Below the pieces are notes generated by a model. That model did no database searches. It had not been told where the DNA came from and saw only the letters and a program-made list of their open reading frames with translations. DNA of 64,000 bases, taken from positions 89,790 to 153,789 of the forward strand of contig NZ_FQVC01000009.1 in the NCBI RefSeq assembly GCF_900128975.1, in the 5' to 3' direction. Numbering within the stretch: the stretch's first letter is position 1; each line of letters starts with the position of its first letter. The position numbers and the translations under genes were made by a program. Source of the DNA: Devosia limi DSM 17137 (lineage in GTDB: Bacteria > Pseudomonadota > Alphaproteobacteria > Rhizobiales > Devosiaceae). Shown one piece after another: positions 8,020-16,241 of the stretch.

Positions 8020-11000
8020 ATGTCTGGTTCAACCGTCAGGATTGGTGTCGCCTTGGCCATCACGCATTTTACGCCCCAGCTGATCGGACGCGGCAATGGC
8101 CGCAGCGCCGTGCTGTCGGCGGCGTATCGGCACTGTGCGAAAATGGACTATGAGGCCGAGGCGCGGACCGTCGACTATTCGGCCAAACGCAATCTGGCCC
8201 ATGAGGAGTTTCTGCTGCCTGCCGATGCGCCAGCCTGGGCGCGTGAAATGATCGCCGATCGTTCCGTTGCCGGTGCGGCCGAGGCGTTCTGGAACCGGGT
8301 GGAAGCGTTCGAGAAACGCGCCGATGCGCAGTTCGCCAAGGAATTCATCATAGCCTTGCCGGTGGAGCTGACGGGTGAGCAGAACATCGCTCTGATGCGC
8401 CAGTTCGTCTTCGAGCAGGTGCTGGCGCGGGGGCAGGTGGCTGACTGGGTCTATCATGACGAACCGGGTAATCCCCATGTCCATCTGATGACGACGTTGC
8501 GGCCGCTGACCGATGCCGGATTTGGCGCCAAGAAGGTCGCCGTCATCGGTGCCGACGGACAGCCGGTCCGCACCCAATCGGGCAAAATCCAGTATCGTCT
8601 ATGGGCTGGTGAGAAGGCCGAGTTCTTGCAGCAACGCAATGGCTGGCTCGATCTGCAGAACCAGCATCTGGCACTGGCCGGTCTCGACATTCGGGTTGAT
8701 GGACGATCCTACGCCGAGCGCGGGATCGACATCGTGCCGACGATCCATATCGGGGTTGGCGCCACGGCGATCGAGCGTAAGGCGGAGCAAGCGGGGCGGC
8801 GCGCCGAGCTCGAACGCCTGCAGGAGCAGGAGGCAAGACGACAGATCAACGCCAAGCGGATCGCGCAAAAGCCCAGCATCGTGCTCGACATGGTCAGTCG
8901 GGAAAAGAGCGTTTTCGATGAACGCGATCTCGCCAAGGTGCTGCATCGCTATATTGACGATGCGGGCAGCTTCCAGCGCCTGCTGACGCAGCTGCTGCAA
9001 AGCCCGGAATGCCTGCGTCTTGAACCCGAGACCATAGATTTTGCTACCGGGCAGCGGGCGCCGGCGCGGCTGACCACGCGGGCGATGATCCGGCTTGAAG
9101 CAGAAATGGTCAGCCGTGCCGCGCACCTGTCCCGGTCGTCGCAGTTCAGCGTCCGGGAGAGGGTGCTGGCGGAGGTATTTGCGCGTCACGAACGATTGTC
9201 GGAAGAGCAGCGCACCGCGATCGCGCATGTGTCGGATGGGGAGCGGATCGCAGCCGTGGTCGGCCGCGCCGGCGCCGGCAAGACCACGATGATGAAGGCC
9301 GCGCGCGAGGTGTGGGAACAGGCTGGCTATCATGTTGTCGGTGGAGCCCTTGCCGGCAAGGCTGCGGAGGGTCTGGAGAAGGAAGCCGGTATCCCCAGCT
9401 GCACGCTGGCGTCATGGGAACTGCGCTGGCAACAGGGCAGAGATCACCTGGATGATCGCACCGTCTTTGTCCTCGACGAGGCGGGGATGGTGGCGTCGCG
9501 GCAGATGGCGGGCTTTGTCGAAGCAGTCTCCAGAGCCGGAGCCAAACTGGTGTTGGTCGGCGATCCGGAGCAGCTGCAACCGATCGAGGCTGGCGCTGCC
9601 TTCCGCGCCATTGTCGATCGCACCGGCTATGCCGAACTCGAGACTATCTACCGCCAGAAGGAAGGCTGGATGCGCGCCGCCTCGCTCGATCTGGCGCGCG
9701 GTCGCGTCGAGGCGGCGATCGCGACCTATCGCGATCAGGGCAGGGTCCTTGGCTCGAAGCTGAAGGCCGAGGCCATCGCCAATCTCATCGCCGACTGGAA
9801 CGGTGATTTCGATCCTGCCAGGACGTCGCTGATCCTCGCTCATCTGCGCCGGGATGTGCACACGCTCAATAGTCTGGCGCGAGAGAAACTGGTCGAACGT
9901 GGCCTTGTCGGCGACGGTCATGCCTTCCAGACACAGGACGGTCCACGCCAGTTCGACGCCGGCGACCAGATCGTCTTCCTCAAGAACGACAGCGGCCTAA
10001 ACGTCAAAAACGGCATGCTGGCCAAGGTGGTGGAGGCGGTTCCCGGGCGGATCGTCGCCACCATCGGCGAAGGCGAAGCAGCGCGCCGGGTTGAGGTCGA
10101 TCAGCGAACCTATCGCAACCTCGATCATGGCTATGCCACCACAATCCATAAATCGCAGGGTGCCACAGTCGATCGCGTCAAGGTGCTGGCGTCGCTCTCA
10201 CTCGACCGGCATCTGACCTATGTTGCGATGACCCGGCATCGCGACGATGTTGCGCTCTATTACGGTGCTCGATCCTTCGAGAAGGTCGGTGGGCTGATCA
10301 AGGTCCTGTCGCGGCGTGAGGCCAAGGAAACGACACTCGACTATGCCTCCGGACGCTTCTACCGGCAGGCCCTCAACTTCGCCAACAGCCGCGGCCTGCA
10401 CCTGGTCCGCGTGGCGCGCACGCTAGTCCGCGATCGGCTCGACTGGACCCTGCGCCACAAGCACCACCTCGCCGATCTCGGTCAGAAGCTCCGAGCCGTC
10501 GGCGCCCGGCTTGGCCTGTTCGATGCCCGCCAATCCGCGACCCTGCAATCAACCAGAAAGGCTGAGCCAATGGTCAAGGGGATCACCAGTTTTGCCCTGT
10601 CCCTTGCTGATGCAACCGAGCAGAAGCTAAGCACGGATCCGGCGCTGAGCAAACAATGGGATGACCTCTCGACACGCCTGCGTCTGGTCTACGCCGACCC
10701 GGAAGCCGCCTTCCGTGCGATGCGCTTTGAGGCTCTGCTTGCTGATCCCTCTGTGGCGACCGAACGGCTTGGCCAACTCGATCGTGAGCCGCAATCTTTT
10801 GGCGCATTGCGCGGGCGCGACGGAGTGTTTGCCGCGAAGCGCGATCGAGAGGATCGGCGCGTAGCTGAGGTCAATATTTCTGCACTGCGCCGCGACATCG
10901 AGCGCTACCTGAAGACGCGCGAGGCCGCGATGGAAAGACTGGTGGCGGACGAGCAGTTGGTTCGTAGCCGCGCCGCCATCGACATCCCGTCGCTGTCGCC

Positions 11001-11361
11001 AGCGGCCGGGCTCGTCCTCGACAAGGTGCGCGACGCCATCGATCGCAACGACCTCCCGGCAGCGCTCGGCTTTGCGTTGGCAGATCGCATGGTCAAGGCC
11101 GAGATCGACGCCTTCAACAAGATCGTCACCGAGCGGTTTGGCGAGCGGGCGCTGCTGTCCAATGCCGCCAAAGACATTGATGGGAACGCGTTCGGCAAGG
11201 CCGCGCTCGGGCTGCCACCCGGCGAGCGGGAAAAGCTGGCGGCGGCCTGGCCGATCATGCGCGCCGGGCAGCAATTAGCCGCCCATGAACGCACGACACA
11301 AGCGCTCAAGGAGACCGAGGCCCTGCGCCAATCCCAGCGGCAAAGCCCGGTGCTCAAATGA
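8020..11361 (+). CDS. traA: TraA relaxase/helicase (MobQ family)
   Basis: This 1113-aa protein nicks oriT and unwinds the transferred strand. The N-terminal MobA/MobL relaxase domain has the candidate active Tyr in SAAYRH (about residue 36) and the metal-binding HVH of NPHVHLMTT (about 153-155). A RecD/TraI-like helicase follows, with Walker A GRAGAGKTT (about 415-423), Walker B VFVLDEAGMV and the C-terminal UvrD-type motif YATTIHKSQGATVD. The last 300 residues are helical and Ti-TraA-like. ATG 8020 has GGGGGAA upstream; TTG 8053 (LAITHFTPQ) would match shorter homologues. The stop overlaps the traF start (ATGA). Confidence 0.95.
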   Translation: MSGSTVRIGVALAITHFTPQLIGRGNGRSAVLSAAYRHCAKMDYEAEARTVDYSAKRNLAHEEFLLPADAPAWAREMIADRSVAGAAEAFWNRVEAFEKRADAQFAKEFIIALPVELTGEQNIALMRQFVFEQVLARGQVADWVYHDEPGNPHVHLMTTLRPLTDAGFGAKKVAVIGADGQPVRTQSGKIQYRLWAGEKAEFLQQRNGWLDLQNQHLALAGLDIRVDGRSYAERGIDIVPTIHIGVGATAIERKAEQAGRRAELERLQEQEARRQINAKRIAQKPSIVLDMVSREKSVFDERDLAKVLHRYIDDAGSFQRLLTQLLQSPECLRLEPETIDFATGQRAPARLTTRAMIRLEAEMVSRAAHLSRSSQFSVRERVLAEVFARHERLSEEQRTAIAHVSDGERIAAVVGRAGAGKTTMMKAAREVWEQAGYHVVGGALAGKAAEGLEKEAGIPSCTLASWELRWQQGRDHLDDRTVFVLDEAGMVASRQMAGFVEAVSRAGAKLVLVGDPEQLQPIEAGAAFRAIVDRTGYAELETIYRQKEGWMRAASLDLARGRVEAAIATYRDQGRVLGSKLKAEAIANLIADWNGDFDPARTSLILAHLRRDVHTLNSLAREKLVERGLVGDGHAFQTQDGPRQFDAGDQIVFLKNDSGLNVKNGMLAKVVEAVPGRIVATIGEGEAARRVEVDQRTYRNLDHGYATTIHKSQGATVDRVKVLASLSLDRHLTYVAMTRHRDDVALYYGARSFEKVGGLIKVLSRREAKETTLDYASGRFYRQALNFANSRGLHLVRVARTLVRDRLDWTLRHKHHLADLGQKLRAVGARLGLFDARQSATLQSTRKAEPMVKGITSFALSLADATEQKLSTDPALSKQWDDLSTRLRLVYADPEAAFRAMRFEALLADPSVATERLGQLDREPQSFGALRGRDGVFAAKRDREDRRVAEVNISALRRDIERYLKTREAAMERLVADEQLVRSRAAIDIPSLSPAAGLVLDKVRDAIDRNDLPAALGFALADRMVKAEIDAFNKIVTERFGERALLSNAAKDIDGNAFGKAALGLPPGEREKLAAAWPIMRAGQQLAAHERTTQALKETEALRQSQRQSPVLK

Positions 11362-11891
11362 CCTGTCGTGCTCCCGCAGTGGCCATTATTGGGATCGGCG
11401 CCACGATCATGATCGGTCTGGTCGCCGGCGGGCATCTCGGTGGCCTGCGCATCAATCTGACGCCGAGCTACCCGCTTGGCCTCTGGCGCATCGCGCCGCT
11501 CGAACGCCCCGCCGGCGTCGGCGATCTCATCTTTATCTGCCCGCCCGATACGCCGACATTCCGGCAGGCGGCCGAGCGCGGATACCTGCGCCGGGGCCTC
11601 TGCCCGGGTTGGTTGAGCCCGTTGATCAAGACTATCGTGGCCACGCCGGGCCAGCATATCGCGGTCGACGTGGCGGTCACGATCGATGGTGCGCTGCTGG
11701 CCGCATCCGCTCTTCGTCCGACGGACGCGGAAGGCCGCGTTCTTGTCGCGCATGACGGTGGCGCTGTGCCGATAGGCCATCTCTTTGTTCATTCTGATTT
11801 TGCAGGTTCCTATGACTCGCGGTATTTTGGGCCGATCCCGGTCGCTGGCCTCCTCGGGCTCGCCCATCCGGTGCTTACCTATGCGCGGTAA
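11358..11891 (+). CDS. traF: TraF, S26-family pilin-maturation peptidase
   Basis: This 177-aa inner-membrane serine peptidase related to signal peptidase I cyclises or matures the TrbC pilin in Ti/RP4-type systems. One N-terminal membrane helix (residues 7-25) precedes the Ser-containing box TPSYPLGLWRI (about 35-45); the Lys of the dyad lies in LIKTIVATPGQHI. The C-terminal GSYDSRYFGPI matches the family box. The start overlaps the traA stop by 4 bases, and the end overlaps traB by 11, so traA-F-B-H is one coupled operon. Confidence 0.92.
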   Translation: MTCRAPAVAIIGIGATIMIGLVAGGHLGGLRINLTPSYPLGLWRIAPLERPAGVGDLIFICPPDTPTFRQAAERGYLRRGLCPGWLSPLIKTIVATPGQHIAVDVAVTIDGALLAASALRPTDAEGRVLVAHDGGAVPIGHLFVHSDFAGSYDSRYFGPIPVAGLLGLAHPVLTYAR

Positions 11892-13047
11892 CTGGGTGAT
11901 ATCGTCGGGGCTGGTTGTAGCGGCACTCGTTGTTGGCGCCGTAGCGTGGAGCGGCAATCCACTGACACTGCCGCTGGCCCTCGCCTTCCCGGCGCTGTGG
12001 GCGCTGTCGCCATCCCGGCTGGTGGCAGCGCTCTTCTCAATGGGGTATTTTCTGGCAGCCTCACATGGTTTGCCGCAGGGTGTCGCCAATTTCTATGGCA
12101 GCGATGTTGTCGCCGGCATTGGCCTCTGGGTGGCAGCTTCACTCGCTTTTGTCGGCGTGCATGCTGTGCTCTGGACATCGCGTCCTGGATGGCACCGCGT
12201 GGGCCGCTACGCTGTCGCCGCCGTGCTCATGAGCGTGCCGCCGTTTGGTATCGTCGGTTGGGCGCACCCGATCACTGCCGCTGGCATCCTCTTTCCCGGT
12301 TGGGGATGGTGGGGAGTGGCCGCTGCCATCACCGGTCTGCTCGCGATGACGACGCGGGTTTGGCCGCTGGTGGCCGTCGTGATTTGTGGGCTTTGGGCTG
12401 TATCGGCCTTCACCTGGTTCGAGCCATCCGCTCCTGAAGGTTGGATCGGGATCGACACGCAGTTTCGTGGCTCGGAGGGTCAGTACGCCGATTTTGCCCA
12501 ACAGCGTGAAACCATAGATCTGGTGTTGGCGGCCGCGGACGATGGCGCTGAAGTCGTTCTGCTCCCCGAAAGCGCCGTCGGCATGTGGACACCGACGGTT
12601 GAACGGCTCTGGACGGACGCGCTGCGCGATCGCGATGTCGTGGTGAATGCCGGTGCCATCATCGTCGCTCCCGATGGTTACGACAATGTCATGGTGGAAA
12701 TGACCGGTGATCAAAGCCGCATCCTCTATCGAGAGAGGATGCCGGTGCCAGTTTCGATGTGGCAGCCCTGGCTGCACTGGTGGGGGGACGGTGGCGGCGC
12801 CAGGGCGGATTTCTTCGCCAATCCAGTTGCTACCTCAGCCGGCGTCACCGTCCTGGCGCTGATTTGCTACGAGCAGCTCATTGTCTGGCCGGTGCTGCAG
12901 TCCGCGCTCCATTCTCCTGAGGTGATGGTCGCGACCGGCAATGGTTGGTGGACAGAGGGCACCAATATCGTGGCCATACAGCAGGCGAGCGCCACAGCCT
13001 GGGCTCGGCTGTTCGGCTTGCCCCTCGTCATCGCCTTCAATACTTGA
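11881..13047 (+). CDS. traB: TraB, nitrilase-fold conjugation protein
   Basis: This 388-aa protein has about six to seven N-terminal membrane helices (residues 5-190) and a C-terminal nitrilase-superfamily domain, like apolipoprotein N-acyltransferase. The Glu (LLPESAVG) and Cys (LALICYEQL) of the triad are visible. Where the catalytic Lys would be expected the sequence reads YRERMPVP, with Arg and no Lys. TraB raises transfer efficiency in Ti plasmids. ATG 11881 lies in the end of traF; upstream in-frame codons are within traF and were ignored. Confidence 0.88.
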   Translation: MRGNWVISSGLVVAALVVGAVAWSGNPLTLPLALAFPALWALSPSRLVAALFSMGYFLAASHGLPQGVANFYGSDVVAGIGLWVAASLAFVGVHAVLWTSRPGWHRVGRYAVAAVLMSVPPFGIVGWAHPITAAGILFPGWGWWGVAAAITGLLAMTTRVWPLVAVVICGLWAVSAFTWFEPSAPEGWIGIDTQFRGSEGQYADFAQQRETIDLVLAAADDGAEVVLLPESAVGMWTPTVERLWTDALRDRDVVVNAGAIIVAPDGYDNVMVEMTGDQSRILYRERMPVPVSMWQPWLHWWGDGGGARADFFANPVATSAGVTVLALICYEQLIVWPVLQSALHSPEVMVATGNGWWTEGTNIVAIQQASATAWARLFGLPLVIAFNT

Positions 13048-13059
13048 GAGGAAAAAATC

Positions 13060-13668
13060 ATGTTCGACGCTGCTATCATTCAGCAATGCGCCGACCCGAG
13101 TATCGAAATTGCCATTGTCGAGCGCTTCATCGCTGAAGCTGGCTCGGACAATCCGCTCGCTGTCAATATTTCATCGGGCAATCGAATTATTCTGCCGGAA
13201 CCGCCGCAGACACCTGAAGCCGCCATGCTGCTGATCGAACGCTTCGTGGGCATGGCTGTCGTGAGAGTAGGAATAACGCAGTATCCCGCAGGCCACGGCA
13301 TCGTGGCCGCTGCTGACCTCAACGCAGGCCTGGTCGATCCGTGCGAAAATATTCGGATGGGCACGGCCCTGTTCGGAAAGGTCCATCGGATCGTTGTTTA
13401 TGCGCGTGGTGAAAGCAGTGCGACCGTGCTTGGGGAGGCGATTACAGCGTGGCGCACAGGCACCTTCCAGGGCGCCTATGTATTTGGTGAGCCGGATCCG
13501 GGACCGCTGCCCGTTGAAGCGGCTGCTGTCCGGGTCAGCGAAATGTCAGAAGCTGCAATAGATGCTGAAACGGCACCGGACGCTCCGGTGGCACTGCCCG
13601 CAGGAGAAAACGATGTAAATGCGGCCGGCATGCGAGTCGATCTTTCCAAGCTTGCCGAGCAGATTTAG
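13060..13668 (+). CDS. traH: Conjugal transfer protein TraH
   Basis: This 202-aa protein follows traB after 12 bases, with AGGA upstream of ATG 13060. It matches the Ti-type TraH family, a soluble protein of unknown mechanism. The alternating alpha/beta core (residues 1-130) contains VVRVGITQYPAGHG and NIRMGTALFGKVHRIV, followed by an Ala/Pro/Glu-rich, probably disordered tail. It closes the traAFBH operon. Confidence 0.8.
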   Translation: MFDAAIIQQCADPSIEIAIVERFIAEAGSDNPLAVNISSGNRIILPEPPQTPEAAMLLIERFVGMAVVRVGITQYPAGHGIVAAADLNAGLVDPCENIRMGTALFGKVHRIVVYARGESSATVLGEAITAWRTGTFQGAYVFGEPDPGPLPVEAAAVRVSEMSEAAIDAETAPDAPVALPAGENDVNAAGMRVDLSKLAEQI

Positions 13669-13962
13669 GCCTGCACATCGTATGCCGCAGGTTTTACAAT
13701 TTGCGTAGCATCTTCTAGGTTTGTCCGTGGAGCGGTATACGCGACTGCTCCGGGGCGTCGAAACCCCTCACGACGGCTGGTGCTGGCTGACACAGCACCG
13801 AACTCCTTGACCTTATGGTCGGGGAGCCTGTGGCGTATGCAACAGGCTCTCACGAGCTAAAGGCCATGGGGCCGTTTCGTGACGGTTTCGAACTCCCCGA
13901 TCTCCAGGGGTCAAAGAGCATCATGCGGGGGCGCACCGCTAGCACGCTCGTGGAGGAAGTCC
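13669..13962. other. 294-bp region after traH
   Basis: This is non-coding sequence with a few short stem-like segments (for example GTGCTGGCTGACACAGCAC near 13780-13798). No tRNA, terminator T-run or coding frame is convincing. The end carries GGAGGA, which serves the next small gene. Confidence 0.4.
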
Positions 13963-14280
13963 TTGTCCAGCACTCAGGGCTACATATTCTACACATACTC
14001 ATCTGCGGCGAAGGCAGGTGAACATCGTTGGTATGACGATGGTGCCGACAATGAGTTTTTTGACAGCGAAGTGTCTGCGCGTGAGGCGCTTGCGACGGTA
14101 TTTCGAGAAACGCTTCGTGATGGCGAGGCAATGCCAGCGACCATGTGCATCGTAAAAATAGAAACCGTGTCACTGACGAAAGAGAGCGTTTTAGCTCTGC
14201 TCAACAACGACCTGAAATCGTTTGTTCGCGTGTACGAAATCGTGGATACCGTCAACCCACCAAAGCAAATTCAGACATAG
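13963..14280 (+). CDS. Hypothetical protein (105 aa), TTG start
   Basis: This acidic alpha/beta protein has the core GYIFYTYSSAAKAGEHRWYDDGADNEFFDSEVSAREAL. I chose the TTG at 13963 because GGAGGA lies about 6 bases before it and the next residues (SSTQGYIFYTY) look like a natural N-terminus. The same frame is open further upstream but is Arg/Ser-rich there. No family is recognised. It lies alone between the tra operon and a toxin-antitoxin pair. Lower GC than the tra genes hints at a separate origin. Confidence 0.55.
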   Translation: MSSTQGYIFYTYSSAAKAGEHRWYDDGADNEFFDSEVSAREALATVFRETLRDGEAMPATMCIVKIETVSLTKESVLALLNNDLKSFVRVYEIVDTVNPPKQIQT

Positions 14281-14463
14281 GCAAAAGAGTGAACGGTCTT
14301 CATCGACTGTTCGCATAATGTATCTTATGGAACTTTTATATAGCTAAATCAATTAGATACGCTTTTATCGCAGATGCGAGGCCAATGGTCCAGTTGAAGT
14401 TGCAACGGTGCCCCTTGAGCTTAGTAAGCAAGTTTCAATGGACCTTGTATACCCTTCCATTTT

Positions 14464-14491
14464 GAACTAAGTTCAGCGGACTAAGTTTAGT
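14464..14491 (+). promoter_or_regulatory. Probable operator of the Phd/PIN toxin-antitoxin operon
   Basis: Two short palindromes, GAACT-A-AGTTC (14464-14474) and ACTAA-GT-TTAGT (14480-14491), share the core ACTAAGTT. They lie 16 bp centre to centre just upstream of the antitoxin ATG at 14503. Paired palindromes at this place are typical binding sites for Phd-type antitoxin dimers in operon autorepression. Confidence 0.6.
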
Positions 14492-14502
14492 AAAGGTGTG
14501 AG

Positions 14503-14745
14503 ATGCAGACCGTCAATATTCACGAAGCCAAGACCCACCTCTCACGCCTGATCGAGCAGGCGGCGAAGGGCGAGTCCTTTGTTATTGCCAAAGCCGGCAG
14601 GCCGATGGTGAAGGTCGTGCCTATCGATCTGGCAGAAGGCGCCGTTCAGAGGACGGGTTTTATGAGCGGGCACTTCACCACTCCGGATGATTTCGACCGC
14701 ATGGGCAGCGAGCAGATCGAAGAGTTGTTCGGATTGGGCGAATGA
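14503..14745 (+). CDS. Type II antitoxin, Phd/YefM family
   Basis: This 80-aa antitoxin begins MQTVNIHEAKTHLSRLIEQAAKGE, the classic Phd/YefM DNA-binding N-terminus. The strand pair ESFVIAKAGRPMVKVVPI follows. The C-terminal 30 residues (FMSGHFTTPDDFDRMGSEQIEELFGL) are acidic and would wrap the toxin. The gene overlaps the toxin start by ATGA, so the two are coupled. The pair should neutralise its own toxin and repress the operon through the palindromes just upstream, aiding plasmid stability. Confidence 0.9.
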   Translation: MQTVNIHEAKTHLSRLIEQAAKGESFVIAKAGRPMVKVVPIDLAEGAVQRTGFMSGHFTTPDDFDRMGSEQIEELFGLGE

Positions 14746-15128
14746 AGCTGCTGCTCGATACCCATCTGCTGCTGTGGGTGGCAGCAGAGCCTGAGAAACT
14801 TTCCGTCACGGCATTGCAGGCAATCGAAGATCCGCAAAGCCAGCTGCTATTTAGCCCAGCCAGCCTTTGGGAAGTTGCCATCAAGCGGGGGCTTGGGCGT
14901 GCCGACTTCAACGTAGATCCGCGACTGCTGCGCCGCGGCCTGCTTGATAACGGATATGAGGAACTACCTATCAGCAGCGCGCATGCCGTGGCAGTTGATG
15001 ATCTCCCCGCAATTCATAAGGATCCCTTCGACCGCATCCTCATTGCTCAATCAATGGTCGAAGGGATCTCGCTGCTGACAGTGGATGCACTCGTTGCGCG
15101 ATATCCGGGCCCTATCGTCAAAGTCTAG
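14742..15128 (+). CDS. vapC: PIN-domain toxin (VapC-like ribonuclease)
   Basis: This 128-aa PIN-domain RNase has metal-binding acids in MKLLLDTHLLLW (Asp6), LWEVAIK (Glu44), DPFDRILIAQ (second Asp of DPFD, about 97) and TVDALV (Asp, about 115). That is the complete D-E-D-D set expected for an active VapC-type endoribonuclease. The target RNA is not predictable. The length is normal for the family, so the toxin appears intact, and its antitoxin directly precedes it. Confidence 0.92.
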   Translation: MKLLLDTHLLLWVAAEPEKLSVTALQAIEDPQSQLLFSPASLWEVAIKRGLGRADFNVDPRLLRRGLLDNGYEELPISSAHAVAVDDLPAIHKDPFDRILIAQSMVEGISLLTVDALVARYPGPIVKV

Positions 15129-15272
15129 TCCCATTAAAATCGGATGGGTCGTCTGCACGACCGGAAGCCTATGGGCGGGCAATGTTCTGGTGTGGATTCG
15201 AAAGGCAGGTCTGCTGGTGTGCCGACGAGCTAGCAATATCGAGGTTTGATCGCTACGGCGCAGATGATGGGC

Positions 15273-15983
15273 TCAGAACAAGTTCCGCATCGTCCCGATA
15301 CGAACGGCATGCGTAACATTCGTTGCGTTCAGCTTTTCCCTGACCCGTTCAAGGTAAAACCGGACAGTCTTTTCTGAGAGACCCAACATAGAGCCAGTTT
15401 CAGCCTTCGTCTTGCCCATGGCTGCCCAAGCCGCGCAGTGCAGCTCTCTAGGTGAAAGAGGGACGTCGTTGGCCCCCAGCACTGTCTTGCTCAATCGCAT
15501 GAAGCTGCTGTGAACGAATGCGACCGCTGTCGCTGCATAGGCGCGGTCGCGTACGGCTATCTTGTTTGTGGCTTCCCGTTCGGTTGCCAGCGAGAGGAAC
15601 ACGGTCGTGCCAAAACCAGCCCTGATCGGCAAGATAATTCCTGAGGCAATGCCAAATTTGCGTGCTTCCTCGAAGAACAGACGGGTTTTGTCATCGTATC
15701 GATGCTTGTCAGCATAGGACCAAGGGACTGGCCGCATCGTTCGTCCCGCCTGGATTACGGTTGGGTCGAGCGTAATATAGTTCTGCTCAATATACCGCTC
15801 CTGCCAGTCGACGGGATAGGTAGAGCACACCCGATGACCGGCAGGGCGAAGCTCGACATAGGAATAATGCGTACACCCGGCATTGGTCGCTAGGCATTTT
15901 AGCGCGAATTGCACTGCATCCTCATTCTGACAAACCGCTAATGCATCGATGAGATTTCCGAGGTGGCAGTCGAGATACCGCAT
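15273..15983 (-). CDS. traR: LuxR-family quorum-sensing regulator TraR
   Basis: This 236-aa protein has an autoinducer-binding domain (residues 1-165) and a LuxR helix-turn-helix (about 176-226, LSPRELHCAAWAAMGKTKAETGSMLGLSEKTVRFYLERV). The acyl-homoserine-lactone pocket residues of Agrobacterium TraR are present at a +3 offset: Tyr56, Trp60, Tyr64, Asp73-Pro74, Trp88. It should bind an acyl-HSL and activate tra, trb and rep promoters through the palindromes described. No traI-type synthase and no traM antiactivator gene is present in this window. It lies downstream of trbI, as in Ti plasmids. Confidence 0.9.
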   Translation of the reverse strand: MRYLDCHLGNLIDALAVCQNEDAVQFALKCLATNAGCTHYSYVELRPAGHRVCSTYPVDWQERYIEQNYITLDPTVIQAGRTMRPVPWSYADKHRYDDKTRLFFEEARKFGIASGIILPIRAGFGTTVFLSLATEREATNKIAVRDRAYAATAVAFVHSSFMRLSKTVLGANDVPLSPRELHCAAWAAMGKTKAETGSMLGLSEKTVRFYLERVREKLNATNVTHAVRIGTMRNLF

Positions 15984-16052
15984 GATGGGGGATCCTCCAC
16001 GTCATGACATCGGCACCTGCAAAACATTGCCCGCCACGTCAAATATCAATTG

Positions 16053-16070
16053 TCCCGCGCGATCGCGGGA
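16053..16070. promoter_or_regulatory. 18-bp inverted repeat upstream of traR
   Basis: TCCCGCG-CGAT-CGCGGGA has 7-bp arms, lies 70 bp before the traR start and about 170 bp after the trbI stop. It has the same length and a similar CCCG/CGGG frame as the three tra-box-like palindromes but different inner bases. It may be a divergent TraR site (autoregulation) or the trb operon hairpin; there is no T-run after it on either strand. Confidence 0.45.
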
Positions 16071-16241
16071 TGGCTTGTAAGCGAGATGTTTAGGGGCACA
16101 GAACTACAAAAAATGAGAATTGAGATACAGCAAGCGCAATCCAAATTGGAGATCATTTAGCGATTGTTTTTCGGCTCATTGAGCCGCTGCGTGTCTAATG
16201 TTGCGTATCCGGTTTTTCGAATGCCTGGGCCTCTCTGATGA

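Noticed and set aside
13840..13920. Possible tRNA because of a GGTTTCGAACTCC-like T-loop
   Set aside because: No acceptor stem, D-arm or anticodon arm could be folded around it.
16053..16070. Hairpin before traR as the trb operon terminator
   Set aside because: No T-run on either strand and it is about 170 bp past trbI; kept as a possible regulatory palindrome instead.
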